Virus record (IMG/VR): IMGVR_UViG_3300042538_000001
Coordinates: 1-45,232 of that record
Length of the DNA: 45,232 bases
Reading direction: 5' to 3' (one strand)
Source: a virus
Shown here piece after piece: positions 16,013 through 24,876 of this stretch (position 1 is the first letter of the stretch; each line of letters opens with the position of its first letter). The notes below the pieces were generated by a model. It saw nothing but the letters and a program-made list of their open reading frames with translations. It was not told where the DNA came from and made no database searches. A program made the translations under genes and the position numbers.

Positions 16013-17070
16013 TCGATGAAATCGTCACCCTTGTCGTCGGCGGGAAGCGCCTCTCCGGGTTTCAGGAGGTGAACGTGACCCGCTCGATGGAGCAGGCGGC
16101 GATCGCCTTCGGGTTGCAGGCAACCAATCCGGCCTGGCACGAGGACGCCTGGGCGCTGCGCGTCGGCGCCGAAGTCGAGCTCTATTCGAACGGCACGCTT
16201 CTGTGCCGGGGCTATATCGACACTTACGAAGCCGACCACGACGCGGAAGCCGGTCAGCATGACGTGCGCGTTTCCGGCAGCTCCAAGGCGGCCGACGCTC
16301 TCGATTGCCCGCCGGCGAAGCACAAGACCGGCCGGGTCGAGGGTAAGACGCTTCTCGATGTGGCCAAAGAGTTCGACGAGTTCGGCATCGGCTATGAGGC
16401 CGATGTGCCGCTGAAGCCGCTGGCCAAGGTACAGCGCTATCCGACCGACAGCGTGCACGACACACTGGAGCGCAAGGCGCGCGAGCAGGGCCTGATGCTC
16501 ATGGGCAAGCCTGATGGCGGCGTGCTCATCACCCGGGCGGGCTCAAAGCGCCATGCCGGGGCGCTGATCGAGGGCCGACCGCCCATCAAGCGCTATGGCG
16601 TTCGTTTCTCGGCAAAAGACAAGTACAGCGAAATCACAGGCCGGGCGCAGCGGGCGCTCGGCACCAGTGCCAAGGATCTGCGGCAGGAGGTCAAGGAATA
16701 TGACCCGGAGGTCGGCCGCTACCGTCCGCTGATCGTGTTTCTCGAAGGCGACGGCACCGAACAGGATCTGAAAACCCGCGCTCAGTGGGAGCGCCTGCGC
16801 CGACAGGGGCAGGGGACCTCGATTCCGATTAGGGTTTCGACCTGGCGTGACGAGGCCGGCGAAATCTGGGAGCCCGGGCGTCTGATGGCCCTGGTGTTGC
16901 CAAGCGAACGTGTCGATCAGGACATGACGCTCTCCAGCGTCACCTTCACCCAGAACCATCAGGGCACGGTCGCGGAGCTCACCTTCGTCGATCCGCGCAG
17001 TCATGGCGGCAAGAATCCGAAGGGCAAGTCCGACAAGGCCTATGACGCCGGAAAGGGCCTCGATCCGTGA
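16009..17070 (+). CDS. Baseplate hub protein (Mu gp44/gpP-like)
   Basis: A 353-residue late-control/hub protein. The opening (MIDEIVTLVVGGKRLSGFQEVNVTRSMEQAAIAFGLQ) and the EVELYSNGTLLCRGYIDTYEADHD segment are typical of the gpP/T4 gp27-like hub family. Gp44 forms the trimeric hub onto which the spike attaches. The C terminus is Lys/Gly-rich. It overlaps gpN-second-half by ATGA at the start and reaches the gp45 ATG at its stop. Confidence 0.9.
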   Translation: MIDEIVTLVVGGKRLSGFQEVNVTRSMEQAAIAFGLQATNPAWHEDAWALRVGAEVELYSNGTLLCRGYIDTYEADHDAEAGQHDVRVSGSSKAADALDCPPAKHKTGRVEGKTLLDVAKEFDEFGIGYEADVPLKPLAKVQRYPTDSVHDTLERKAREQGLMLMGKPDGGVLITRAGSKRHAGALIEGRPPIKRYGVRFSAKDKYSEITGRAQRALGTSAKDLRQEVKEYDPEVGRYRPLIVFLEGDGTEQDLKTRAQWERLRRQGQGTSIPIRVSTWRDEAGEIWEPGRLMALVLPSERVDQDMTLSSVTFTQNHQGTVAELTFVDPRSHGGKNPKGKSDKAYDAGKGLDP

Positions 17071-17552
17071 TGTACGATCTGTTTCGCACCGAACTGCGCG
17101 AGACGCAGGATGATGGCGATCAGCAGACGGTGAGCCTCTACGGGGTTGGCGGCGAGGAGCTCTCCCGGGTGCACCGGGTGCAGCCCTTCGGTCTATCAAC
17201 CCATCCGCCTGCCGGCGCGCACGGCATCGGCATGGCCCTGCACGGCCGGCGCGATCTCGCCGTGGTGCTTGGCCTGGAGCATGCCCAGTACCGGCCCAAG
17301 GCCACCCCGGCCGGCGGCACGGTGCTCTATGACATGCATGGCTCGGCAGTCTCGCTGGTACAGAACAACCTGCGCGTTGTGCATGCGCAGAAGATCGAGT
17401 TCGCGGTGGGTGGCTGCACCATGACAATGACAGCCTCCGGCTTTGAGTTCACCGGCGGCACGATCAAGCACGACGGCAAGAGCATCGACAAGAACCACAT
17501 CCATGGCGGGGTGATGTCAGGCCCGGCCAACACTGGCGTTCCGGCCAACTGA
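17070..17552 (+). CDS. Baseplate spike protein (Mu gp45/gpV-like)
   Basis: A 160-residue spike. The N-terminal OB-like half includes LSRVHRVQPFGLSTHPPAGAHGIGMAL. The C-terminal half is a beta-helix with KHDGKSIDKNHIHGGVMSGPANTGVP at its end. The HIH pair in this tip is where Mu/P2 spikes bind an iron ion. The spike pierces the outer membrane at contraction. ATG 17070 is used; a GTG three bases earlier is equally placed. Confidence 0.92.
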   Translation: MYDLFRTELRETQDDGDQQTVSLYGVGGEELSRVHRVQPFGLSTHPPAGAHGIGMALHGRRDLAVVLGLEHAQYRPKATPAGGTVLYDMHGSAVSLVQNNLRVVHAQKIEFAVGGCTMTMTASGFEFTGGTIKHDGKSIDKNHIHGGVMSGPANTGVPAN

Positions 17553-17560
17553 GGCGTTCC

Positions 17561-18070
17561 ATGCTCACCATCAAGCCGCTCTCCACGGCGGACCGCACGG
17601 TCCTGCCGCCCGATGTCGTGATCGTCGATGGCACGCGGGGAGACTTCGTTCTGGATGAGCGAACAGGACTGCGGGCGCAGAACCCGATTGCCACTGCGAT
17701 CGTGTTGTGTCTGCTGACTGACGCCCGCGCATCAGGCGACGAGCTGCGCCACGAGCATGCCGGCGACGCCCGCGGCTGGCCTGGTGACGGCTTTGACATC
17801 GATCTCGCGCGTGGTGAGACCGAGCTCGGCTCAAGGCTCTGGCTTTACCGACGGCGCGAGCTCACTGCCGAAACCGGGCGGCTGGTGGAGGATGAAGCCC
17901 GCCGCGCCTTGCACACCCTGATCCGCCAGGGTGTGGCTGCCCGTATCGACGTGAGCGCGACTGTCCAGGAGGCAGAGGGGCGGGTTGCCCTGGAAGTGGC
18001 TGTGATCGGCCGGGACGGTCGCGCTGCTGTCAATGTTCGCTTCGATCCCCTTTGGAAACTGGTTCAATGA
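17561..18070 (+). CDS. Baseplate protein, Mu gp46-like
   Basis: A 169-residue protein with the GP46 pattern: DFVLDERTGLRAQNPIATAIVLCLLTD in the first half and GSRLWLYRRRELTAETGRLVEDEARRALHTLI in the second. These resemble gpW/gp25-like wedge proteins that join sheath to baseplate. It sits between spike and gp47 and overlaps the gp47 start. Confidence 0.88.
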   Translation: MLTIKPLSTADRTVLPPDVVIVDGTRGDFVLDERTGLRAQNPIATAIVLCLLTDARASGDELRHEHAGDARGWPGDGFDIDLARGETELGSRLWLYRRRELTAETGRLVEDEARRALHTLIRQGVAARIDVSATVQEAEGRVALEVAVIGRDGRAAVNVRFDPLWKLVQ

Positions 18071-19158
18071 CCTTCGTCGTACCTAAGCTCCTTGAGCTGT
18101 CGCAGCGGGCGCGTCTCACCATTGTCAATGCAATGGAGGGGGCAACCATCGACCTGTGGCCGAACCTGAACGTCATCCTGGCCAAGATCCTGGCGTTGAT
18201 CAGCAAGGAATGGCACCTGCGGCTGGCGTTTCTCTATAGGCAGATCTTCGCCTCCACGGCCAATGAGGCCTGGCTTGCCCGCCACGGCTTTGAACTTGGC
18301 ATGTCTCGGATCTCCGCGAAGGTCGCCACCGGCTTTATCACCGTGGACTGTCCGGCCGGAACGGTCGTTCCCTATGGCGTCATCTATCGACGCGACGATG
18401 GTGTCCTGTTCCGGACGCGAACGAGCGCGATCGCGACAGGGCCCGGCACCGGTCTCGAAGTTGAGGCGGTCGAGGCTGGCGCTGCCGGCAATACGAATGC
18501 CGGACAACCCCTCCGCCTGGTCGACACCGGTCTGATTGGCGGTCTGAGCGAGCTTGCAACGGTCTGGTCGGCCGGCCTAGGCGGTGGAGCCGAGGCCGAG
18601 GCGGTCGAGAGCTTCCGCCAGCGGATCCTCGAGCGCAAACGCAATCCACCACAAGGCGGATCGGCCACCGATTGGATCCGGTGGGTCAAGGAAAGTTCGG
18701 GTGCGATCTCACGTGTGTTCGTTGACAGCTTTCTTGGGGACTCACGGGAAGTGTGGATCACGTTCACACGCTCGGACCGACAGGATGGAATCCCGAGCGC
18801 CGCCGATGTCGCGGCCGTGCAGGCCTATGTCGCAGACCCGGTGCGGAGACCTGTCACCGCAAGGGTATCCGTGGTTCGGCCTGAGCCGCAATTGGTCAAC
18901 ATTGTCATCAGCAGTCTCGACGCTGATAGTCCCGCGACGCGCGAAGCCATCGAGGCCGAGCTGAGGGCAATGTTTACCGATCGAGTAGCGCCGGCCCTGC
19001 CGCATCAATCTTTCATCCTCTGGCGAGCATGGATCTCGGAAGCAATCTCACGAGCCATCGGGGAAAACCGCCATGTTCTAGTCCAGCCCGCGACGGACCT
19101 CGTCTACACAACGGGCGGTCACATGCCGGTGCTTGGCACAATCAGCTACAGCTCATAG
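18067..19158 (+). CDS. Baseplate wedge protein J (Mu gp47-like)
   Basis: A 363-residue baseplate J-family protein. The signature includes TGFITVDCPAGTVVPYGVIYRRDDGVLFRTRTSA, a long beta-domain, and the ESFRQRILERKRNPPQGGSATDWIRWVKE segment. It forms the wedge with gp48. The ATG at 18067 (overlapping the gp46 stop as ATGA) is preferred over a TTG at 18052. Confidence 0.92.
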   Translation: MTFVVPKLLELSQRARLTIVNAMEGATIDLWPNLNVILAKILALISKEWHLRLAFLYRQIFASTANEAWLARHGFELGMSRISAKVATGFITVDCPAGTVVPYGVIYRRDDGVLFRTRTSAIATGPGTGLEVEAVEAGAAGNTNAGQPLRLVDTGLIGGLSELATVWSAGLGGGAEAEAVESFRQRILERKRNPPQGGSATDWIRWVKESSGAISRVFVDSFLGDSREVWITFTRSDRQDGIPSAADVAAVQAYVADPVRRPVTARVSVVRPEPQLVNIVISSLDADSPATREAIEAELRAMFTDRVAPALPHQSFILWRAWISEAISRAIGENRHVLVQPATDLVYTTGGHMPVLGTISYSS

Positions 19159-19170
19159 AGGAGGTGCAAA

Positions 19171-19869
19171 ATGGCTGTCCCATCCGGCTGGCCTTGTGCC
19201 CTTCTGTCAACGACGCCGCCTTCCGTTGCAGACCGCCTGAGTGCACCTGCATCTGATGAGCTACTCCCGCAGGTGATTGCAGTTGTGCCTCGCGGCGTCA
19301 TCTGGGGCACTGATGAAGTGAGCGACGGCACAGGCGCCTCGCCCGTGATGCGCAGGATGTGGCTGGCGCTTTCCACTTGGCTGGCCGATCAGTACTCGAC
19401 CGCTTTCCAGGCTGCTGTCCAGTGCTTCCCCTCGTCGGCCACGTTCTCCTTGGATGACTGGGAGGCGGAATATGGCCTGCCGGATCGCTGTCTCTCACCA
19501 GACTCCGGGTTGCAAGGTCGGATCAATGCGGTGCGGGCACGGTTCGGCGCTCGGGGTGATGCAAGCCCTGACTACTTTGTCTGTTTGGCGGCATCGGTCG
19601 GATACGACATCAGCATCACTGAACCGGTCGACTTCATCTGTGATCTGTCCGAGTGCGACAGCGACGATACCGTGGTGGCGGTGAACGGGCATCACGAGTG
19701 GATCGTCCATCTCATCGCGCTCGGAGACACCTGGTTCTACTGCGATGAAGGTGAGTGCGACTGGACCCCGATCGAGGGGTTTTCGGTCGCCACGGATCTT
19801 GAATGTGTCCTGCGCCGCGTCGCGCCTGTTCATACCACCCTGATATTCGACTACAGCGGAGTTTCGTGA
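19171..19869 (+). CDS. Baseplate protein Mu gp48-like (DUF2313)
   Basis: A 232-residue protein of the DUF2313/YmfQ family, the last Mu-type baseplate gene before the fibres. A strong AGGAGGT precedes the ATG. Features include the helical stretch MRRMWLALSTWLADQYSTAFQAAVQCF and the TFSLDDWEAEYGLPDRCL motif typical of the family. Residues 130-200 hold an unusual cluster of Cys and Trp (FICDLSECDSDD, WFYCDEGECDWTPIEG). Confidence 0.9.
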   Translation: MAVPSGWPCALLSTTPPSVADRLSAPASDELLPQVIAVVPRGVIWGTDEVSDGTGASPVMRRMWLALSTWLADQYSTAFQAAVQCFPSSATFSLDDWEAEYGLPDRCLSPDSGLQGRINAVRARFGARGDASPDYFVCLAASVGYDISITEPVDFICDLSECDSDDTVVAVNGHHEWIVHLIALGDTWFYCDEGECDWTPIEGFSVATDLECVLRRVAPVHTTLIFDYSGVS

Positions 19870-20828
19870 TGAAGTATCAAGCCCCGACAGGTGCAGCCGA
19901 TCCGAGCGAGGGTTATGTTGGCCGCAACCTTGCGGCGGGTCTTCAGGGCTCCCGCATTCCGCCAAAGGCGGTTGAGCATCCCCAGCGTGAGCTGGACCAC
20001 CTCATCGCGTATGCCAACCAATTGCGCCCGGCCGATGTGGACCCGCCCACCGAGGGCGACTTGCAGCAAGTCCGCAAGGCCATCGAAGGCCTAATCAACT
20101 ATTACATCGACAACATCGGTGCGGGCGCGGGTTTTGTGCTCGAGGCCGATGCCTATGCCAACCTCCCCATCTTTCCCGAAATCGTCACGGGCGGCGGCAA
20201 CCTCACGATCAACGCGAGCGGCGGCTCAGTGGTGGTGGCAACCGGGCAAGAGTGGACTTGGCGCGGCATTAAGCGGTTTAGCTCTACCAATATCCCGGTG
20301 GGCGAGCGCACCTTTGCTACCCTCGCCAATAAAACCTATCACCTCCGGTGGTACCCCCCAGGCTCACCCCAGGCGCCTTTGCCTGCCAACCCCAACGGCC
20401 GCTTTTACCTTCGCGATGTGGCTGATGCCGGTTACAATCCGGCCGCCTACACCGAGGTAAATGCAAACCTCGATACGCGTTATGATGATATGCTCGTTGC
20501 TCGCGTGGTGACCAACGGCAGCAACGTGGCCAACATCACCCCGGTTTATAACCGCACCCGGCTCGAGGCGGCGCTCACGCCCACCATCAACATCACGAAC
20601 AACAGCGGCGCGGATGATTCCAGCGGCTCGGCCACCGTTGCTCTCAATTGGGGGCGCACGCCCAATGTGACGGCCAGCATCAAGAACGCCACCAACATCG
20701 GTGCCTCGGGGGTGGCCGACGTTGACCATTCAATCGATTGGTCAGGCGTGACCCGATACGGGCTCACAATCACAATGGTGCGCGACTATGCCTCGCAAAT
20801 GATTGCGGCCGTTCATGTGTGGAGTTGA
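19869..20828 (+). CDS. Tail fibre / tail protein N-terminal adaptor-like
   Basis: A 319-residue protein that begins one base before the gp48 stop ends (TGATG). The N terminus (YQAPTGAADPSEGYVGRNLAAGLQGSRIPPKAVEHPQREL) looks like a baseplate-attachment segment. The rest is beta-rich, Asn/Gly/Thr-rich (NLTINASGGSVVVATGQEW...), with a C-terminal domain ending in HVWS. The same VWS ending occurs in the collagen-like fibre (21842), so the two may share a C-terminal domain. It is likely a fibre or fibre-adaptor, although no receptor-binding motif is recognised. Confidence 0.65.
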   Translation: MKYQAPTGAADPSEGYVGRNLAAGLQGSRIPPKAVEHPQRELDHLIAYANQLRPADVDPPTEGDLQQVRKAIEGLINYYIDNIGAGAGFVLEADAYANLPIFPEIVTGGGNLTINASGGSVVVATGQEWTWRGIKRFSSTNIPVGERTFATLANKTYHLRWYPPGSPQAPLPANPNGRFYLRDVADAGYNPAAYTEVNANLDTRYDDMLVARVVTNGSNVANITPVYNRTRLEAALTPTINITNNSGADDSSGSATVALNWGRTPNVTASIKNATNIGASGVADVDHSIDWSGVTRYGLTITMVRDYASQMIAAVHVWS

Positions 20829-20832
20829 GCAG

Positions 20833-21477
20833 ATGAAAGCGTTGATTGAAAACGGCATCGTTACCGGATTTGCAACGGGCGATGTGCCAGGGCTCGAAAT
20901 CCCCGAGCAATTCTGCGATCTCGATGCCCTCGAAATGCGGGCCCGCTTGCGCGTGGTGGATGGCAAAATCGTGGACGCATCCAAAGAGGATGTGTTTTTC
21001 GTGGATGAGGCGGGCACCAAGTTCCTCGAGGCAGGCGAGGACCGCACCAAGATCGAGGCCCGGTTTGATACCCCGCTCGTGCGCGAGGGCGACACATGGC
21101 GGGCCCGCACCGATGAGGATGATAGGGCCGACAAGCGGCGCGAGCTCGTGCGCGTGGTGGAGGCCGCCCGCGTGAGCCTCGAGGCCCAGGCCATCACCGT
21201 GGGCGGGGTCGAGATCCCCACCGATACCGACACCCTCGCCCGGCTCAACACCGAGCGGGTGGCGGTTTTCACGGGCGACCGTGAGAACGGTGAGGATTTC
21301 GTGATCAACGGCGTGCCCACCTCTCTCACCAACGATGAGGTATCCGAGGCATGGCGCACGGTGCGTGACCGATCCAAGGCCCTTGCCAGCAAGGCGGCCG
21401 AGGTTCTCGAGAAAATCGAGGCAGGCAAAATCACCAATGCGGCACAAATCCGCAAAGCCATGGGGAGCGTGGCCTAA
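20833..21477 (+). CDS. Tail fibre-associated protein (DUF4376-like)
   Basis: A 214-residue protein that starts MKALIENGIVTGFATGD and ends in a helical DUF4376-like region (ITNAAQIRKAMGSVA). DUF4376 proteins accompany tail fibres and are probable fibre-assembly or fibre-tip proteins. Leucine codons here are 11 CTC, 2 TTG, 1 CTT and no CTG, unlike the upstream packaging genes where CTG is common. The gene overlaps the next start (21477). Confidence 0.6.
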   Translation: MKALIENGIVTGFATGDVPGLEIPEQFCDLDALEMRARLRVVDGKIVDASKEDVFFVDEAGTKFLEAGEDRTKIEARFDTPLVREGDTWRARTDEDDRADKRRELVRVVEAARVSLEAQAITVGGVEIPTDTDTLARLNTERVAVFTGDRENGEDFVINGVPTSLTNDEVSEAWRTVRDRSKALASKAAEVLEKIEAGKITNAAQIRKAMGSVA

Positions 21478-21845
21478 TGCCCGCACGCGTCACAATCCGC
21501 ACTCGCACAAATGCCGATTGGGCGCGTGCGTTCATCTATCGTGAGAAGAATAGCGGCCCGCGCATCCCGCTTGCGGTGAACGGCACACCCGTGGTGCTCA
21601 AACTCAACGTGCGTCGCACGCCTGAGGCGGCCGAGGCCATCGCTATCACCTCCCAGGGCGCCCAGGGCATCACCATCACGGACCACGATTTAGGGGCGTT
21701 CGCGGTGCGTTTCACGCGGGCCCAACTCACCATGCTCGGCAAGGGTGAATTTGTGCACGACCTCATTGGCACTTGGCCCGATGGGCACACCGAAACCATT
21801 TGGACCGGCACGCTTGAAAACGAAATCGGAGTGACTCGCACATGA
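21477..21845 (+). CDS. Small tail fibre-module protein, unknown
   Basis: A 122-residue beta-rich protein (VTIRTRTNADWARAFIYREK...GPRIPLAVNGTPVVLKLNVRR...). It resembles the small beta-domain proteins that attach fibres to baseplates (BppU-type N-terminal domains), but this is a weak structural impression only. It overlaps both neighbours by a few bases, so it is part of the fibre operon. Confidence 0.5.
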   Translation: MPARVTIRTRTNADWARAFIYREKNSGPRIPLAVNGTPVVLKLNVRRTPEAAEAIAITSQGAQGITITDHDLGAFAVRFTRAQLTMLGKGEFVHDLIGTWPDGHTETIWTGTLENEIGVTRT

Positions 21846-23023
21846 TTGAGCCCATTTCGATTGAGGCTGGGTTGCCCGATGTTGAGGTGACCAACTCGAG
21901 CGAGGAGCCGGTGAGCATTGATGTGCCGCCCCAGGGCCCGCCCGGCCCTCCTGGGCCCACCGGCCCCAAAGGTGATATCGGGCCTCGAGGCTACCAGGGC
22001 CTAACCGGCGTGCGGGGCGGCAGCGGGTGGAGCCCGGTTTACACCGTTGCTACCGATGGCGAGCGGCGCGTTTTGCGGCTCCTGGATTGGACAGGCGGCG
22101 AGGGCACCAAGCCCGCGGTTACCGAAAACGGGGCGCCTCTTTATGTCGGCTCGGGCGGGCTCGTGACCTCCATCGGCAACGCCACCGATATCCGCGGCCC
22201 GCAGGGCGCCCAGGGCGTGAAGGGCGACACGGGCGCCAAGGGCGATACCGGCGCGACCGGGCAAACCGGCGCCAAGGGCGACCCCGGCGACAGCCCGCAC
22301 GGGCAATGCTATCTTGAGCTCGTGACGGCCGATCAATTGCGGCTCTCGCCCCTCGATGGCGGCAAAATCACCATCAACGGGGTATCGCGGCAAATCCCGA
22401 GCGGTGGCGTTGTGCTTAACCGCCCCTCAACCCTCACGCCCAATGCCCTATACCACGTTTATGCCTCATGGAGCGGCTCGGCCGTTGTTCTCCAACTAGA
22501 GACGGCCGCGCCAAGCGCAAACGCGCAAGGCATCCTCGTGCGCAATGATGCGCCATCGCTCGCCTATGTGGGAACGGTGGCGGGTTCGTCCGGCGGCACT
22601 TTTATCGACAGCCCACAATTTCGCTATGTGGCGTCCTACTTCAACCGGCGCAAAAAATCTCTCTCGGCCCCATCCAACACCATCACGGGCATTGGTTCGG
22701 CCGAGGCCGAGCGCACGACAGATGCCTATAAGGTTTTTCTCGTGGGGCTTGCAGGCGTGCCCGCAGAATTTGAGGTTGGGGTTACCGGGCACATGGCGGC
22801 AACCGCAGCGGGCGTTGTGCTCACTAGCTATGCGACCATCAACGGCGCCCGGCAGCTTATCGGGCTCGAAAACACATCAGCTAATGCTGGTTGGAACGCG
22901 AGCCCTTGCCCTCCTGTTCACGGCGTTGCCGGGTTAGCGGTGGTTAATGGCGGGTGGGGCGGTCATTGCAACTCGGGCAGCGCATCGGCACAGGTTCAGG
23001 TTCACGGGGCGGTTTGGTCATGA
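21842..23023 (+). CDS. Collagen-like tail fibre protein
   Basis: A 393-residue fibre with two collagen-like blocks. The first (residues about 31-60) contains GPPGPPGPTGPKGDIGPRGY. The second (about 118-150) contains GAQGVKGDTGAKGDTGATGQ. Such G-X-Y repeats form phage collagen-like triple helices in fibres. Between them is a beta-strand spacer. The C-terminal 200 residues are beta-rich and probably the receptor-binding trimer head, ending in an AVWS motif shared with the 19869 gene. Leucine is again almost always CTC. Its stop overlaps the next ATG. Confidence 0.85.
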   Translation: MIEPISIEAGLPDVEVTNSSEEPVSIDVPPQGPPGPPGPTGPKGDIGPRGYQGLTGVRGGSGWSPVYTVATDGERRVLRLLDWTGGEGTKPAVTENGAPLYVGSGGLVTSIGNATDIRGPQGAQGVKGDTGAKGDTGATGQTGAKGDPGDSPHGQCYLELVTADQLRLSPLDGGKITINGVSRQIPSGGVVLNRPSTLTPNALYHVYASWSGSAVVLQLETAAPSANAQGILVRNDAPSLAYVGTVAGSSGGTFIDSPQFRYVASYFNRRKKSLSAPSNTITGIGSAEAERTTDAYKVFLVGLAGVPAEFEVGVTGHMAATAAGVVLTSYATINGARQLIGLENTSANAGWNASPCPPVHGVAGLAVVNGGWGGHCNSGSASAQVQVHGAVWS

Positions 23024-23496
23024 CGCACTTCGACACTTCGGCAGCGCTTGCGCGACTTGTCGCACGCGGGCTGTCGCACATTCCCGCCGCCATGTCGGAA
23101 GACGGGGCCGTGGAATTCAGCGAAGGTGTGTCTGACGCCGACAAAGCGGCGTATCTGGAGGCCGTTCAGGACACGTCTGCGCCGCCGCCAGCCCCATCAG
23201 CAACAGCTGGCGTTTCCGCTATGGCCGAGCTGGTGGTCACAGGTGAGGAAATAACCGGCTTCGAAACGGCTGTTGGCGTCGGCTTCGGAATGGTCTTGGA
23301 CGTCGGCATCTTCTGGCTGTTCTTCGCCGTGCCGGAGCCGGACACGTCTTATATTCCCTTCGTCCAGTCACCGGGTTTCAACGTGGACGTGACGGACCGC
23401 TCAACTGATTACTTCGAAGTTACAGTGACGGACCGCCTAACCGGGGGCGCGGCCAACCCGGCGCGCCTATCCATTTCTGTTCAGAGGATCAAATGA
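23020..23496 (+). CDS. Fibre-module protein, unknown
   Basis: A 158-residue protein with a Pro/Ala linker near residue 55 and a beta-rich C-terminal half (VGVGFGMVLDVGIFWLFFAVPEPDTSYIPF). The hydrophobic stretch is likely an amphipathic or beta segment, although a transmembrane reading cannot be excluded. It overlaps neighbours by ATGA. Possible fibre chaperone or small tail-tip protein; not recognised. Confidence 0.45.
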   Translation: MTHFDTSAALARLVARGLSHIPAAMSEDGAVEFSEGVSDADKAAYLEAVQDTSAPPPAPSATAGVSAMAELVVTGEEITGFETAVGVGFGMVLDVGIFWLFFAVPEPDTSYIPFVQSPGFNVDVTDRSTDYFEVTVTDRLTGGAANPARLSISVQRIK

Positions 23497-23768
23497 CCAT
23501 GAAGCTCGTATGCAATGTCGTGATCAATGGCATCGAGACCACGAAGGTCTTGACGACGGTTGATACCATGGACCAGGGGCGGCTGGTCCAAACCAAACCG
23601 GGGATCGGCAAGCCATTCCTGATGTTTGCTGGCCTTCCAGGTTCGGTGATCGCAGCCGACTTTGAAGGTGCTCCGATCGTGAGCGCAAGCATTGCGGAGA
23701 ATAACACCGCCATTCAAGCCATGCTGAACGATCCTGAGCCCTATCTCGCGCGATTGACGTTCGCGTAG
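23493..23768 (+). CDS. Small fibre-module protein, unknown
   Basis: A 91-residue protein (MTMKLVCNVVINGIETTKVLTTVD...). It is the last gene of the fibre operon, with ATGA overlap at its start and a strong terminator 46 bases after its stop. Beta-rich, no recognised motif. An ATG at 23499 is an alternative start. Confidence 0.5.
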   Translation: MTMKLVCNVVINGIETTKVLTTVDTMDQGRLVQTKPGIGKPFLMFAGLPGSVIAADFEGAPIVSASIAENNTAIQAMLNDPEPYLARLTFA

Positions 23769-23813
23769 CTGGCCGCTCGATCTCTAATACTTGCTGATTG
23801 AAGACTACAGAGT

Positions 23814-23836
23814 GCCGCCTTCGGGCGGCTTTTCTT
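23814..23836 (+). terminator. Rho-independent terminator after the fibre operon
   Basis: GCCGCC (23814-23819) and GGCGGC (23824-23829) pair around a TTCG tetraloop and are followed by TTTTCTTTT. UUCG loops are exceptionally stable. The lysis genes that follow have their own ribosome site (GGAGG at 23839-23843) but no obvious promoter, so some readthrough is likely. Confidence 0.9.
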
Positions 23837-23848
23837 TTGGAGGTAAGC

Positions 23849-24082
23849 ATGAAGCTCATCGACAACGTAAAGGCTGTGCTGACGAAGGGTCTCAGCGCCC
23901 ATGTGATCTACATCGGCGCCTTGGCCGAGGTGGTGCTCGAATACATCCTCCAGGTCGGAGGATTGCCGACCTGGGCGGTGCTGGGGCTGCTTGGGCTTGT
24001 GCTCGTCGGCCGAGTGATCAAGCAGGACAGCGTCAGCGGCTCCACCCAGTCCGAGGAGCCGTCCTATGACGATGCCGTCTAA
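23849..24082 (+). CDS. Holin (2-TM, DUF7940-like)
   Basis: A 77-residue membrane protein. Two hydrophobic segments (HVIYIGALAEVVLEYILQV and TWAVLGLLGLVLVGRVI) are joined by a short Gly-Leu-Pro turn, and the C-terminal tail is acidic/polar (SEEPSYDDAV). GGAGG precedes the ATG. It overlaps the endolysin start. It should open the inner membrane or depolarise it; with a SAR endolysin a pinholin is expected. Confidence 0.75.
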   Translation: MKLIDNVKAVLTKGLSAHVIYIGALAEVVLEYILQVGGLPTWAVLGLLGLVLVGRVIKQDSVSGSTQSEEPSYDDAV

Positions 24083-24545
24083 GCGCCGGGGAGCAACCCG
24101 GTTGATTGGAGCCTGTGCGGTCCTCGCCTGCACCGTCGTCGGCGGCTTCGAGGGTCTGCGGCAGACGGCCTACCGCGACGTAGTGGGCGTGCCAACCATC
24201 TGCTACGGCGAAACCCGTGGTGTGAAGATGGGCCAGACCGCCACCAAGGCCGAATGCGACACCATGCTGATCGAAGGCCTGAAGGACTTCGAGGGGGGCG
24301 TCTACAGCTGCGCGCCGGGGCTCTATGACGCTCCACCCGAGCGCGTGGTGGCCCATGTCTCGCTCGCCTACAACATCGGCAAGGGCGCCTATTGCAAGAG
24401 CACCGTGGTGCGCCGCTTCAACGCGGGCGATATCAAAGGCTCCTGCGAGGCCTTCCTGATGTGGAACAAGGCCAAGGGCATCACCTGGCCGGGTCTGACG
24501 CGGCGCCGGAAAGCCGAGCGCGAGCTCTGCCTGAAGGGGGCGTGA
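24066..24545 (+). CDS. SAR endolysin (GH24 lysozyme)
   Basis: A 159-residue lysozyme. The catalytic triad is E29-x8-D38-x5-T44 in FEGLRQTAYRDVVGVPTICYG, the canonical E-8-D-5-T. An N-terminal weakly hydrophobic stretch (RLIGACAVLACTVVGG) is rich in Ala/Cys/Gly, typical of a signal-arrest-release anchor, so export does not need a large holin pore. Additional Cys residues could form the disulfide switch that activates SAR enzymes. ATG 24066 has GAGGAG upstream; ATG 24072 is an alternative. Overlaps the holin gene by 17 bases. Confidence 0.9.
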   Translation: MTMPSKRRGATRLIGACAVLACTVVGGFEGLRQTAYRDVVGVPTICYGETRGVKMGQTATKAECDTMLIEGLKDFEGGVYSCAPGLYDAPPERVVAHVSLAYNIGKGAYCKSTVVRRFNAGDIKGSCEAFLMWNKAKGITWPGLTRRRKAERELCLKGA

Positions 24546-24546
24546 G

Positions 24547-24876
24547 ATGCTGCCGCATCCCTACGTCCTTGTGGGCGCGCTGCTTGCCTGCCTGGTGACC
24601 GGCGCCGGCGGGTACTGGAAGGGCTATGCCGACGCTGATCGCAGCGCCGATCTGCGGGCGGTCACCGAGGAGCGAGACAATCTGCTCCAACTCTGGACCG
24701 CCGAGCAGACGGCACGCGCGGCCGATGCCGAGCGCTTCGCCGAAAATGAAACCCTCCTGCGGGACCTCCAGCAGAAAGCCGAGGCCGATGCCCAGAGCCT
24801 TCACGACCGGGATCGTGTCTGTTTCGATCCTGCTGACACTGACAGCCTGCGTCAGCACTTCCGCACCGCGCGCTGA
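24547..24876 (+). CDS. Inner-membrane spanin (Rz-like)
   Basis: A 109-residue type II membrane protein. One N-terminal hydrophobic segment (YVLVGALLACLVTGAGGYW) is followed by a long charged coiled coil (about residues 38-85), the standard i-spanin architecture. With the o-spanin it fuses the inner and outer membrane in the last step of lysis. The o-spanin gene starts inside this gene in another frame. Confidence 0.85.
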   Translation: MLPHPYVLVGALLACLVTGAGGYWKGYADADRSADLRAVTEERDNLLQLWTAEQTARAADAERFAENETLLRDLQQKAEADAQSLHDRDRVCFDPADTDSLRQHFRTAR

